A stretch of DNA of 64,000 bases from Cercospora beticola (lineage: Eukaryota > Ascomycota > Dothideomycetes > Mycosphaerellales > Mycosphaerellaceae): contig NC_088939.1 of assembly GCF_033473495.1 (NCBI RefSeq), positions 3,100,001 through 3,164,000 of the forward strand, read 5' to 3'. Of this stretch, positions 47,733 to 59,178 are shown piece after piece. The notes below the pieces were generated by a model. The model had not been told where the DNA came from. It did not search any database and saw only the letters and a list, made by a program, of their open reading frames with translations. Positions within the stretch are counted from its first letter, which is position 1. Each line of letters opens with the position of its first letter. A program made the position numbers and the translations under genes.

Positions 47733-48693
47733 ATGAACAACCTGGAAGAACTGGTAGCTCAATTACATCGTTCTGGAAACGGTAAGTGCTCATACACTAT
47801 TGCTCACAACTCAACAGGCCCCCAGAGATCCATCACAAGAAGAGTCAGAGCTGTCAGCAGTCTACGCTCGCGAAACCATGACCACTCTCGCACAGTTTCT
47901 CGCCACTGGCTTGAAGCCGGTAGCTCAAGTGCCTCAAGAAGACTGCAGTTGCGCAATCTGCCTTGACGACTCCATCGACGTTGAAACGCCGTGCAAGCAC
48001 GGATTCTGCAGACGCTGCATAACCAGGCATCTGGAAGAGAACAATCAATTCTGCCCCATATGTCGAGCACCACTCTGCGAACCGCCGCCTCCTGCTACGT
48101 CAGTACATGAATGGGATCAGATCTGGGAGCTTGCAATCTCCTACAGTGCAGATCAAAATACTCGCGCCGAAGCAACGACGACTGACCCGTACAGTATTGC
48201 TATTGAATTTCTTCGCAGCAGACAAGCTCATACCACAGATGGTATCCTCCGTCTCATCCGTCAGCGGAACGGACAAAATTACACAATCCCAATCGCCGGC
48301 CGTGGAGTGATTCCTCCAATCGATCGACTTCGCGGTCCCATCCGAGCTCTTGCAGCTCTGATCCGTGCTCGAGCCCAGCTCTCTGGCGGTCGCGCATGGA
48401 ATGAGCGCCAAGTTGCAGAGTGGGACGAGATTATTGCACACATCGAGGTCGTGGTTATGAATCATGAACAACAGAGATATGTGACAGTCTCAGATGTCAG
48501 CACAAACCTCATGCGCGAGCTGCATCGCGAATGGCGAAAAGCTCATGGGCGCCGCGCTGTGCTTCCAGACTTCTTGACTCCCGAACTCGATCAGCTGTCT
48601 ATCGCTGTGCTGGACTTGGTCGCGTACCTGGCGTACAAAGAGGCGAAGGCACAGGCACGTGTCGACAGCCAGCAATCGTGCTCGTTGATGTAA
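47733..48693 (+). CDS. RING-finger protein with C-terminal CaaX box
   Basis: Probable E3 ubiquitin ligase. Exons 47733-47781 and 47840-48693 join in phase (RSGN|EESELS) across a 58-nt GTAAGT...CACAAG intron; 300 residues. The RING-HC domain is at residues 54-91: C54AIC57, C68KH70, C73RRC76, C88PIC91. After it come helical segments (DPYSIAIEFLRSR, PIRALAALIRARAQL, WDEIIAHIEVVVMNHEQQR) without a known domain. The last four residues are Cys-Ser-Leu-Met, a farnesylation-type CaaX box, so membrane attachment is likely. If the alternative acceptor at CAACAG were used the frame would be lost, so the chosen acceptor rests on reading phase. Confidence 0.75.
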
Positions 48694-49129
48694 GAAGGCT
48701 TGCCGTTGCTCCTGCAGCTGTTCAAATTGGTAGGTGACTCGTTGTTATTGCCATAGATTCTGAAATTTGACTTAGTTCAGCCAGCCATTTTTTGATGCAC
48801 CGTATTCCGCGCGAAGCTGACGTGCTAGCTCTTCCGAGATTTCCGAACTCACAGTGCTGTCGAGATCAGAAGAGGCTGTTTTTCATGATCGTGGAAAGGC
48901 TGTGCACGGCTCGATACCGCGTGACTTGATTTGTCTGTACCGTTTGATGCACTTTTCTGTATTTGATCCAAGTTTCTGTACTGTTTGATGAAATCTCCGC
49001 ATTGATATCTCGAACATCACAAAGGAGGGCAGTCGATTCTCTTTGTGACGACCTTTCCTGCTGGAAGCACAAAGCCTGCGCACAAAGAGATATTTGGACT
49101 ACAGCATGCTCTTGAGGAGCTTCGCAATA
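48694..49129. other. Convergent 3' flanks
   Basis: 3' ends of the RING gene and the SNF2 gene. It contains an imperfect local duplication of a TCTGTAC(C)GTTTGATG word near 48935 and 48975. No gene. Confidence 0.5.
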
Positions 49130-52004
49130 TTAGCTGAGTTCGTCGTGGGGACTTCGTGCAAAGCTGACCTCTTCATGACCTATGCTTGATTTTTCATTTG
49201 TTTCAGAAAGCAGGAGTTGAGACAGCATTTGTTTGTCGTGTTGCACTTTCAATACATGCTATGACGTGTCAGCATTTGAATATGATGTTTGATCGCTGGC
49301 GGCAGTCTTGCTCACCTCTTCAAGTGTGTCTTTCATGATGTATCTGATCGTAGTGACTGGCCTCGTCTGGCCCATGCGGTGAACCCTAGCCAGCGCTTGT
49401 TGCTCGACGCTAGGGTTCCATTGTGGTTCCATTAGGTATGCTCGCGAGGCAGCGGTGAGATCAAGTCTGATGTAGTCAGCGCATGTTCATACATACTATC
49501 ATATTTGCTTACCCTACAGCGCCGCAGGAGATGGTGAGCAGCATGACACGTATACTTGGATCCTTTGAGAAAGTCGAGATGTTCTTGTTGCGTTTTGCCA
49601 GTGGAACAGTACCGTCGAAGCGCACACAGCGGATGTTTTTATTGTCGAGTGCCTGCTCAATCACGTCAAGAGTGGAAGTCCAGAATGAGAGCACAATACT
49701 GGCAATCATTAGCGCCAGTTTGTTATTCTCACGCAACACATTCGTTTACCTTTTCTCGTCCCTTGAATGCACTGCCAAGTCATTCAGAAGCGCTTGAATC
49801 TTGGTGGGCATGTTGTCTTTGTTTAGTGCAAGTTTCTTGTTGGCCGCAGCCTCCAATAGCACTGAGACCTCAGTACCAAGGTGACTCTGTTGGTTGCAGC
49901 AGGTGCAGCACTTGCTGTTGGACTGGCACGTGCTGCAGATGAGCCATTGACAGGGGAAGATCAGCGGCCGGCCTGAGTCCAGCGAGACGTTGTCTGCAGC
50001 GTCTGTAGTCGCCATGCCAAGATCACTTCGGCACACAGAACAGAATGCTTTGCCTGCGGCAACAAGGTCGCTGAAGACTTCGCGCGACCTCTTTGGTGTC
50101 CACGTTTCGTAATCCATCGAATCCTGTTTCGGTGCACGTAATTCGTGGAGGATCCCAAGATTGCAAACCATGCGTAATTGCGTGAACATCTGAAAAGTGG
50201 TGCACGAAGCAGACCACCTATCGCCGTCCTCGGAGTCTCTCTCAAGTGTACTGGTCTTTAGTGCTTGATATAGTCGTGCTTCCTTCGGACCGAATTCCAA
50301 GCGACACACCATGTCTTGACGCTCTGGCAGAGTAACTTTCGCCAACGACCGTCGAAGCATGACACATTGTATGAGCTGCCGGAGCTTCTGTATTGCGCCT
50401 TGTTGGCCATACCTTGAGATCAAATGATTGGTGAGCTCCTGAAAGGTGCCATGCTCCACAGATAAGGGCAGACGAAGGAATTCGAAAAGACTTGAGAGGT
50501 CCAGAAGTCTATTCTGTATGGGCGTGCCACTAATCGCCCAACGAGCATGGGATTCGAGGGCTGCCACTGCTTGGAAAGTAGCACTCTTTTGTACTCGAAT
50601 ATCGTGGGCTGTGACCAGTCAGTTGACGTGTCATGGCGTTGGGAGAAGGCTTGCCTTCGTCCAGAACAATCCTCCTCCATTTCACTCTATAGAACGGCGA
50701 TTTCATTGTTGCATTGATCCTGTACTCTCTGAGCAGTGTTTGGTATGTCGTCAGAACTAGGTCTTGACAAGCGATGCGCTCTTCCGAAGTGACCTTCTCC
50801 CTGCCGTGATGAAAGCACCATGAAATTGCGCCCTGCTCAAGATGCCTGCTGGAGTAAGCTGCGTTCCCACAAATCCTCAGACACTGGGCAGGCCAACACG
50901 TACTGACGTAATTGCGTTGCCCATGTTTGCAACACTGTGAGGCACGTCAGCCTTGATCGCAAGCATTGCAGTAAAATTTGACCTACAAGGAGCGCGGACG
51001 ACCACAAGCGTAGTGGTAACGTCTGAGCCTACAAATGACGCATTCAACGCGTCCTTATCACTAGCCACGAGCGCGATGGCAGTCAGCGTCTTCCCTAATC
51101 CCATGACATCTGCTATGATGCCTCCAAAACTGTCGTGAGGTCTGCAGATGCTCTCTTCGCCTGTTATGTTGTTTACATATCTGGTCTCGTCAGCATGTAC
51201 AAATTCACAGTGAACACAACACATATACCTCGCGCAGCCATTTGAGCCGCTGAGCACACTCCATATCTCGGAATCTTGAGCTTGCCTACAAGAACATCGC
51301 TCTCTTCGGTGCATGAACGTCAAAGCCTGCTTCTGGTGGCCGAGCAAGACGGTTTTCAATCCGGAAGGCGACAGAGCCTCACTAAGCTCCTCTTGTGTCT
51401 CCAGGTCTGCCAAGATGTCCGCTGGATTCTGATATGACTCAAGTGTGTTTCCAAGCAGCTGATCGTGGAGGGAGAAAGTCATGCGAATAGGATCTCCAGG
51501 TTGACACAGCCTGTGCGGATTACGATGGGGCACATTGCGATCACAGTACTGAGGGTGCTGCAAGTAAATACTACACTCGTCCAGAGCGCGCCCAACTTCG
51601 TCGATGTCCGCCTCACTGGTGTAGAGAACGATGCAGAGCTGGGCCTCAGCCTGCATCTTGCCACCGGCGCGAGATGCGCAGGACGACCAGGTGAGATACA
51701 TCTGGACGTCGATATGCTCCGCATCCTGAATTGATCTCACCAAATCTGCAGCGTGGCGGTGAAGACGGGCAAATCTCTCGCCAGAAGCCTGGCCGACTAC
51801 CAAGTCGTCTTGCACCCATACCGCAGTCCCATCCGCCCATGTCTGGCCGCACTTTGTAATGGAGAGATCGACAATCATGCCCAGGCATACTTGTCGCACC
51901 TCACCGACCCGGCTGGCAGCTGGCTCTTGTGTTTGCACACTGCATCCAGGCGTTGTGGATGCGGAAGGTGTTAGATAGCCATAATCGGGGGCATATTGCG
52001 TCAT
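49130..52004 (-). CDS. SNF2-family ATPase/helicase with RING-like insert (Rad5/Rad16/HLTF class)
   Basis: DNA-dependent ATPase. Exons are 50987-52004, 50904-50934, 50655-50845, 49750-50608, 49513-49698, 49316-49466 and 49130-49258; phases close to 854 residues. LLGHQKQALTFMHRRE at about 220 and GGIIADVMGLGKT at about 294-306 are the Q-like motif and Walker A. The DEAH box falls at 412-415, formed by splicing a GC-AG intron (50609-50654). Later come WAISGTPIQNRL, a Cys-rich RING-like insert (CSVCRSD and CQWLICSTC with CCTCC), VLSFWTSTLDVI, TISCGAVGLDLTAASR and WNPSVEQQALARVHRMGQ. The insert between the lobes places it with Rad5/Rad16/HLTF proteins, but no HIRAN domain is visible in the N terminus. 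Many such genes in fungi are accessory. It is head-to-head with the NACHT gene, 266 bp between start codons. Confidence 0.9.
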
Positions 52005-52270
52005 GCTTGAGCGCAAGATTCACGAGAACATAGTCTTGAAGTAGCTGGAGTGGGAGGCTGGCACGCGAGTGCCGTCTGCCACGACGACCACAGCCTGATG
52101 CGACTGCGCCTTCATGCACATCGCTGCAAGCCTCGCATAGTCGAGCGGCTGAGTACATCCTCTCGAGCCATCCGCGAGGAATGGACCGCCGACATTGCTG
52201 GATATTCATCTGTCCAGCAATGTACAATTGATCTGACGCCAGGTGGAACTGCCTAACTTAAGCGTTTACG

Positions 52271-55200
52271 ATGTCGTCCAACGGACCCAGCTCCGGTCAA
52301 GCTTTGGCCAACATACAGAGGGCATTCGAGTCTTTCCAGCAGACCGTCAAACACGACGATGCACGCACTTTCTCATCAACAGCGCTGCACGATGTATGGA
52401 GAGCAGCAAAGGATGTCGAGTCGACCCTGGCTGCGCGGCAGAAGGCTCGGAATCTGAGCAAAATCCAGCCATTTCTGGATGGACTGGAGCACTACTCAAA
52501 GGCTATCGAAGTGCTGTGCAACGGCACTCCGTACTTACCGTGGATATGGGTGAGAGACTCCGTTTCAGAGATGGACTTTGAACATTACTGATGCCTACAA
52601 GCCTCCTATCAAGCTGTGTCTTATCGTGAGCTCTTCCTGTGCACGAACCGTGCACACTAAAACTAACATATTGTCGCAGATCGCCAGCGACAGCATCGAC
52701 GCATTCGAGAAACTGATACAGGCATATGCCGACATTGGAGAAGCCTTGCCGCGCTTCGGCTTGCTCGCTGATGCCCTAAAAGGCAATCAAGACTTTCAAA
52801 ACGTCCTCGCACTGTATTATTGCGATATCCTCAGCTTCCATCAGCGTGCGTATCGTTTGTTCACTCAAAATGGTGAGTTGATCTTATGAAACGGTCGACC
52901 CGAATGCAAGATAACCCCAAACAGCTTGGCAAAGATTCTTCAACACAGCATGGAAAAGATTCGACATACACTTCAGCTCTATCCTTGACGACTTGAAGAA
53001 GCATCGAAACCTAGTAGATGCAGAGGCGAATGCTCACAGTATCGCCTCTATAAGACAGATCGCAGCTACGTGCCACGATTTACGAGAGAAAGCTGCCGAA
53101 GAAGCGGCAGCTAGGGAAAAGCAACGTACCGATATGCTTCTCCCTTCTGTACTGGCGTGGCTGGACGTTGGCTCTGCGTTGGACGAGGACAAAATCCAGC
53201 GTTCATCCGAGACCTGTCACCCTGGAAGCTGTTTGTGGTTCCTGAACCACAATGCAGTAAAGCGTTGCCTTGCGCAAGGGTCGAAAAACAATAAGCTGTG
53301 GATTCACGGCAAACCTGGTTCAGGTGGGCAATGCGACTACAAATATGCGGCTGCAGCAACTGATTAATGACACAGGCAAGTCCGTGTTGAGCGTACAACT
53401 CGCTCAGGACCTCAAAAGTCAGCTGTACTCGACAGTGGTTTTCTACATGTGTGACTTTCGCATAGCCGATCGCAACACTCGCAGCACTATACTTCGACAT
53501 GTTGTGGCCCAATTGATTGCACAGCACCCCGATCTTGCTGCTTTCGTGCAGGAAGAATATATGCTCAAACGACGAGAGCCGTCAGCGACCTGCTTGAAAG
53601 AGTTGATCGCAGCGCTCTCATCAAACCTCAAGTCCACTCGAATCATCATCGATGGGCTTGATGAGAGTCCGATCAAAGAACACCAGACCTTATTGAAAGA
53701 TCTGTTGTCCATCGTGGATGATGTCTCGAAGACGAGCAAATGTACACTCATGCTATTCAGCAGAGGCATTCCAACGATCGATCGACTTTTGAAGAAGCAA
53801 CAGCGCATTAACTTGGATGGAGAAACAGAAGCAGTCAGGGGAGCAATTCGCATGTACGTGAAGCACGAGATATCCAAGTTCATTAATGAGCAAGACTACC
53901 TGATCTTGACGAGTGTGGACATTGGAAATCTCGAAGAGAGCATCGTTGAGAAAGCGGATGGTGGGCCCCCCTATACATAAGCTTCAGACTCACGCAAGGC
54001 TTACTGTGTTCAGGAATGTTTCTGTGGGTCCGCCTTGTACTCGAGAGCTTGGAGAATATCCACAGCATGCACGAGTTGCGATCCCACGTCGAGCAACTGC
54101 CAAAAGGACTCGAAGCAGCGTGAGTACATCATGTCATTCTGAAAATTGCACGCTAAAATTGTAACAGATACGCCCGTGTCCTGCATCAATTTGATACTGA
54201 TCTTACAGACGTGAAAAAGACTCAAATCAAACGCATATTTGGCTGGATTGCGTTCGCTGAGCAACCTTTGACGATACAAGAAGTTCTCAACGGTGTCGTG
54301 TATAGCACCGAGCCCTATAGCCTGGACGAATACACGGCGCTGACGCAGGCTGTCTTGGACCTCGCGAAGCCGCTTGTCGAGATCACCCCGCATGGAACTA
54401 TCTCATTCGTACACTTCACCGTTAAAGAGTCCGTACTCCAACTTCGCGCGCTTTAAGCATTGGACTATTGCTAATGTAGTTCAGATACGTTCTCCACAAG
54501 GACAGTGGCCAGACCGGCCCATACCTTGATCGAACACTTGCGTTACGAAACATCGTCCTTGCTTCGTGCCTCTCACTGTGGGATAGTCTAGATCTCGTGG
54601 ATCCGGCTGTCAACCAGGCCGATGCGCTGCTTCGGATACTAAAGGGACACTTCAGCCTGCAGCCTTACATCGCCAAGAATTGGCTGCTGCATTTCCAACA
54701 ATTCTCCAAGTTTGCTTCAGGGGACGATGGCACGTGCGATGATCAGCTCCTAACCGCGCTGTGGCGACTAATCCATCGCCATGCCTTGTTGACGGCTGCA
54801 CGCAACGTCTCCCCGCCTCCTTTACTGATTGAACTACGGCGCACAGACTTGTTGCAACGCGTACAAGAAATTCCCGACTGCTACGTACAGGTCCGATGGG
54901 TCATGGACGAGTCCTACATGCCATCAACAGATGGACGAGGGCAGCCACAGCAAGATCCAAACCATGATTTCGATGACGCGACCTCTCTGCAACCTCTATG
55001 CCTTGTCCTTGAGGCAACGCGAGTTCTGACGTCCCATATGGAAGACCTCATGAAGCCTGACGCAGCCTCGAGATACTCGGGCATCGATCCCCAGATGCTC
55101 GATAGTTTCAGGAACCTCAACGCGCCCAGAGCTCTTACTTGTCGAGTGCCAGATTGCTCTCGACGCCTTGACAGCTACCCTGATGAAGCTGCGAGAGATA

Positions 55201-56210
55201 TCCATGAACACACACATGCTGACAGATACCTTTGCTCGGAACTGTCCTGCACGTTCAATTCCGCGATGGGCTTTGGCTCTGCTAAAGCCTTAGCAGCACA
55301 TCGCAAAAGGTTCCATGGGGAGTCGCTCCCACATATACCTGTGTTTCGAAGGACCGGGATTGCGAGATCAACCTCTAGTGGCGGAAGACAAGCCGCTTTG
55401 AGAGGTGGAGCCCTACAGGTGCAGGTGACTCCAGACTTGCAAGTACAGCACATGCAGCAAGCAGACGCTGCTCGGCAGCAGGGACGTCAGAATTCTGTGG
55501 TCCAACAAACGGATCTGCAGTCAATCCACTCCAACCTGATGACCCCAGGCTGGCGCCAAGATGACAACCCCAAATTGCCTACCGGTCTTGAAAGGGATCG
55601 ATTGCCGGCATCTTATTCCGATCGCCAAATCTACATGAGTCCGCCTAAGTTCAGTAATGGCTTCGCGCCTCCCTCGCGTGCGTCATTAGTGGAAAGGAGT
55701 TTGGAAAGGAGAGACCCATTTAACCAGGAGTCTGTGCCTCCTAATGGCGGCCTCGAGGAGTTCGAAGCGATAGAAAAATATCAATTCCCGGCATTGTATC
55801 CCGACGACCAGATTTCCAATAACGAACGGGCTGACTACATAAGTCCACCCGAGATCAATATTGACTTCGCGCCTCCCTCGCGTGCGTCATCAGTGGAAAG
55901 GAGTTTGGAAAGGAGAGACCCATTTGACCAGGAGTCTGTGCCTCCTAATAGCGGCCTCGAGGAGTTCGAAGCGATAGAAAAATATCAATTCCCGGTATCG
56001 TATCCCGACGACCAGATTTCCAATAACGAACGGGCTGACTACATGAGTCCACCCGAGATCAATATTGACTTCGCGCCTCCCTCGCGTGCGTCATCAGTGG
56101 AAAGGAGCTTGGAAAGGAGAGACCTATTTGACCAGGAGTCTTTCACTGAATTGCGTGTGCCTCCTAATGGCGTTCGTAACATAGCACAACAAGCACGGTC
56201 ACAATCGTAG
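52271..56210 (+). CDS. NACHT (STAND) NTPase with C-terminal zinc fingers and tandem repeats
   Basis: NLR-like signalling ATPase. Exons are 52271-52549, 52602-52625 (24 nt), 52680-52872, 52925-53323, 53376-53960, 54014-54119, 54168-54428 and 54485-56210; phases close to 1190 residues. Residues 15-215 form the helical N-terminal domain common in fungal NACHT proteins (I believe DUF7708): SKIQPFLDGLEHYSKAIEVL, FEKLIQAYADIGEALPRFG, WQRFFNTAWKRFDIHFSSIL. Walker A is GKPGSGKS near 294-301, split by an intron. Walker B is RIIIDGLDES near 387-396. MFLWVRLVLESL and IKRIFGWIAFAEQPLTIQEV are the usual post-NACHT and winged-helix segments; FVHFTVKEYVLHKDSG ends that part. Two zinc-finger-like units (CRVPDCSRR to HEHTH, CSELSC to HRKRFH) lie near 835-893. 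A 68-residue repeat follows. Such proteins act in nonself recognition and regulated cell death; the ligand is unknown. The frame stays open for 83 codons after the TAG. Confidence 0.88.
55632..56172 (+). repeat. 204-bp tandem coding repeat, 2.6 copies
   Basis: Copies start at 55632, 55836 and 56040, exactly 204 bp (68 codons) apart, all in frame with the NACHT protein. Each begins Tyr-(Met/Ile)-Ser-Pro-Pro and contains FAPPSRASSVERSLERRD and EEFEAIEKYQFP. Copies 2 and 3 are almost identical in DNA over their shared part. Copy 3 has a 15-nt insertion after its GAGTCT and then stops matching soon after. Confidence 0.95.
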
Positions 56211-56566
56211 GCGATCAATTCATATCAAAAGGACCTTCTCAACGAGCGACCATACTCGCAACAAAACTCGGGCCGGCAAGGCCTCCCGACACCACAACAG
56301 GTTCAAGAAGCGGACAGGGAATCGTTCGCGGATGCTTTGGAGCGGAGTCGAAGAGTTGAAAAATGGAATACAGCTCAATCAGGGCAAGAGACAGACCCGG
56401 ACCCCAGGGGCCCAGGCCCATATGGCAGGACGCCTCCAAGGATCCAATCTACGGGTTACTAGCAAAACAAACTCAAGTTGAGCGTGAAAGGCAGCGAGAG
56501 CTTCAAAGGCAACGTGCCCAGGCTCGAGCCAGGGCGATCAGTGAACCGACAATCCTGCATCCATGA
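56211..56566 (+). pseudogene. Decayed or read-through tail of the NACHT gene
   Basis: After the TAG at 56208 the same frame is open for 83 codons, with a composition like the preceding protein (Gln/Arg/Pro/Glu-rich: LPTPQQVQEADRESFADALE), to a TAG at 56460. From about 56430 another frame takes over with a strongly charged helix (QTQVERERQRELQRQRAQAR) up to 56566. One in-frame stop plus one frame change would explain this as an eroded C-terminal segment. No intron with good sites removes the TAG. Confidence 0.45.
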
Positions 56567-56927
56567 GCCACTGTGCACCGGTTGTAGTGTTGAACAGCGA
56601 TTCGTGCATGTAATAATGATGGACGAATGTCTTGGCAAATTGCGAGCTCATCTCGCTAGTCAACTTGACAGTGGCATTTCCCCGCTGCTCTTCAGCCTCC
56701 AACATGTAACCTGTCGCCAGTACAGCAACATCGAGCACGTGCCCATATCGTCGGATTCTGTCGCTACGATGAACACGCATTCTTCGGAACATGACAAAGG
56801 AACAATGAGAGAAGCAGAACAAGATCGTCCGGATTCGGCACTCGTTAACCCCATGATGAGACCGCAGTACTCAAGCTCAGCACTCACGCTTGCAAAGTAC
56901 ACCGCACGAGTACCTTAGCTCAACGAA
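56567..56927. other. Short intergenic region upstream of the kinase gene
   Basis: Frames on both strands (56478-56918 plus, 56538-56822 minus) overlap each other and have no domain. Probably the kinase promoter. Confidence 0.45.
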
Positions 56928-59074
56928 ATGGCCACTTTTGGAGCACAAAGTTTTGCCCACTTCATGGCAGCCATTGAGCAACGAGGCTTTGAATGGCAAA
57001 ACCAAAACTGTAAGTACAATGGGGGCGGATACTTGAGACCCATCCTGACCGCTTCAAGACATTTTTCCGGTGGCAATGGCGACATGGATCAATTTCTGGA
57101 ATACTCGGTTGGCTGGTCGCAGGGCGGGGCACGACGCTTTGAACGCCATCCAAACGTACGAGCGAGTTCGTGGGAAAGCTGAAAGTGACAACGTGGCACG
57201 GGAGAACCATGCGTAAGTGAGGTTGCTGCGGAATAGCTTGAAGCTGGGAGGAGCTTATCTCTCAAATACTATGCGCTGACCCAAATGGTTGTGGTAGGAC
57301 CGAAACAGCAGCTGCAAATGGCACTGTGACCGATGCACATGTGCGTGAGTTGTTCAGGGACCATCATAAACATTGTCGCAAAGTCATCTCAAGTCAGAAT
57401 GCCCTCATCGATTCTGTGGAGAGACTGCGAATTTGCCTCGCAAACCATGTTTTGAACGCGCATTTCGACCTCTGGATCACTAGGACGCGGCTCACTGCCG
57501 AGAACACACTCAAAGAGGCTCAAAAGACGCTCACGACAATTGTTGATAGCTTGCGGGATGAATTCAGGAAGGATAAAATTAACGAAGAGTTATTTCCCGA
57601 CGGACAGTGGAGTTGCGTACAAGTTTTCACCAGCGGGATTAATACAACAGGTCTCTGGGTCCGACATACTCCTACTAACATGATCGTAGATGTGAGTACT
57701 GCAGAGCTGTCAGGCCAAATCGAGTTGCTTACATTGGTACAGCGCGTCGTCCGAAAAGTCGAGTACAAAACGCAGACAGCGTGGGATGACGACAAATGGT
57801 GGCATAACGCCGTGAATAATAATGGAGAGGTCGAACAGGTTTCAAACGAAGCATATTTCACTAAAAAGTGTGGCGAGGCAGAACCATCTGTTTATTTTGT
57901 TCGTCTCCGAGAGTGGAATATCGACGAAAAGTTCCGCGAGATCAACATTTACACGTAAGTGTGGTGGCTAGCATGCATACTTGCATTCTTTCACTGACTA
58001 TTTTGGCAGCCACTACTGCGGCCTGGGCGATTTGCATGGCCTATGCAAGAAGCATCAGGAAACTTGGCTTCCAATGCCCGAGTCTTGGTTGAGATATCTA
58101 TTCCTACAACTCGCCGAGGCCTGCATCATCATGGAAGAAGGCCCTATAGACGATGACTGGCCTGAAGAGGTTGTGCAGTGAGTAGCAGAACAAACCTCTT
58201 TTTCTCGCTATGTACTGACCTTTTTGCTAGTCGAGACATCAAACCAGGTTCGTAGAACTTCATCGACAGCTGTATGTACCGCTGACAGATTGATGCAGCC
58301 AACATCTTCCTCGAGCCAAACACCTCGGGCAGGTTCCCTGCATATCCTCTGCCCCGAATCGTCTGTATGTCCTAAGAGCCTGTTGAAGCTACTTACTAAC
58401 TTGGCCAAGGCTGACTTTGGGCTTGCCATCGGGACTTCAAAGGACGCTCAAGATGATCCTTTCCTGTTCGCAGAGCAGCATGCAGGAACACCATGGTTCC
58501 GTGCCCCGGAACAAATCAACAGCACAGTTCTCATCGATTCGCCCACAAAGTATCAAAAATGGGAAGTAGGCAATGACGAACAGATCTTGAGTCGGTCAAA
58601 TATCTACGGTGAGTCCGCATAGCTGGAAGTCGGTGACATTTTGCTAATTAGTGAGCAGGTATTGGAATGACCATGTATTGGCTGGTCCGAAAGACTGGCA
58701 TGGATCTCAGACATTGTCCGTTCGATGGTCCAGACGAGTAAGTCAAGAGCGAAGCATCTCACACTCCTCAGCTGACACCTTGCAGCCAACGCAAAATAAA
58801 ATCCTATCACGAGTGCTACAGCAAAGGGCTCATCAAGCTCATTGAGGCATGTATTCAGAAATTGCCAACTGAACGTATTGGGCCAAGAGAGCTGCGATCT
58901 GGACTCGCAGAGCTGATGTCGGCAAATAATTACGAAGCCAACGCCTACGAAGGAAACCAGCCTCAGACCTTAGCTACATCGTGGAAAGACCTCCATCACT
59001 TGCCATCGCCGGAGAACTACCGCGTCGGCTTCGCTCATCACGATCTGGCTGACATCTTTGCTCGACGAGCTTGA
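56928..59074 (+). CDS. Divergent protein kinase with N-terminal coiled-coil region
   Basis: Ten exons: 56928-57009, 57059-57212, 57298-57691, 57743-57954, 58010-58177, 58231-58247 (17 nt), 58299-58360, 58410-58608, 58659-58737 and 58786-59074; phases close to 551 residues. Residues about 85-180 are helical (NALIDSVERLRICL, KEAQKTLTTIVDSLRDEFRK). The N lobe starts near 183: the nucleotide loop is FTSGINTTGLWVR, not a regular GxGxxG, and the ATP-contacting lysine is probably Lys215 (RVVRKVEY). The catalytic loop is H337RDIKPAN344, the DFG motif D365FG and the APE motif A395PE; helix segment IYGIGMTMYWLV follows. So the C lobe looks active. The first intron (57010-57058) and the donor at 58361 (GTCTGT) are the weakest joins. 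Substrate unknown. It follows the NACHT gene in the same orientation and faces the lipase tail-to-tail, 104 bp apart. Confidence 0.8.
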
Positions 59075-59178
59075 GTTCTGGGGACGGAGAGGCATCGATA
59101 AAAAATTCATAAATTTGATAGCATGTCAATGCATTTGAAACTCTCATACGAGGCTTACATGAACGAAGAACTATCACT

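Noticed and set aside
56928..57182. Uninterrupted 84-residue reading at the kinase start
   Set aside because: It ends in a stop without reaching the kinase; splicing 57010-57058 gives a phase-consistent join to the rest of the protein.
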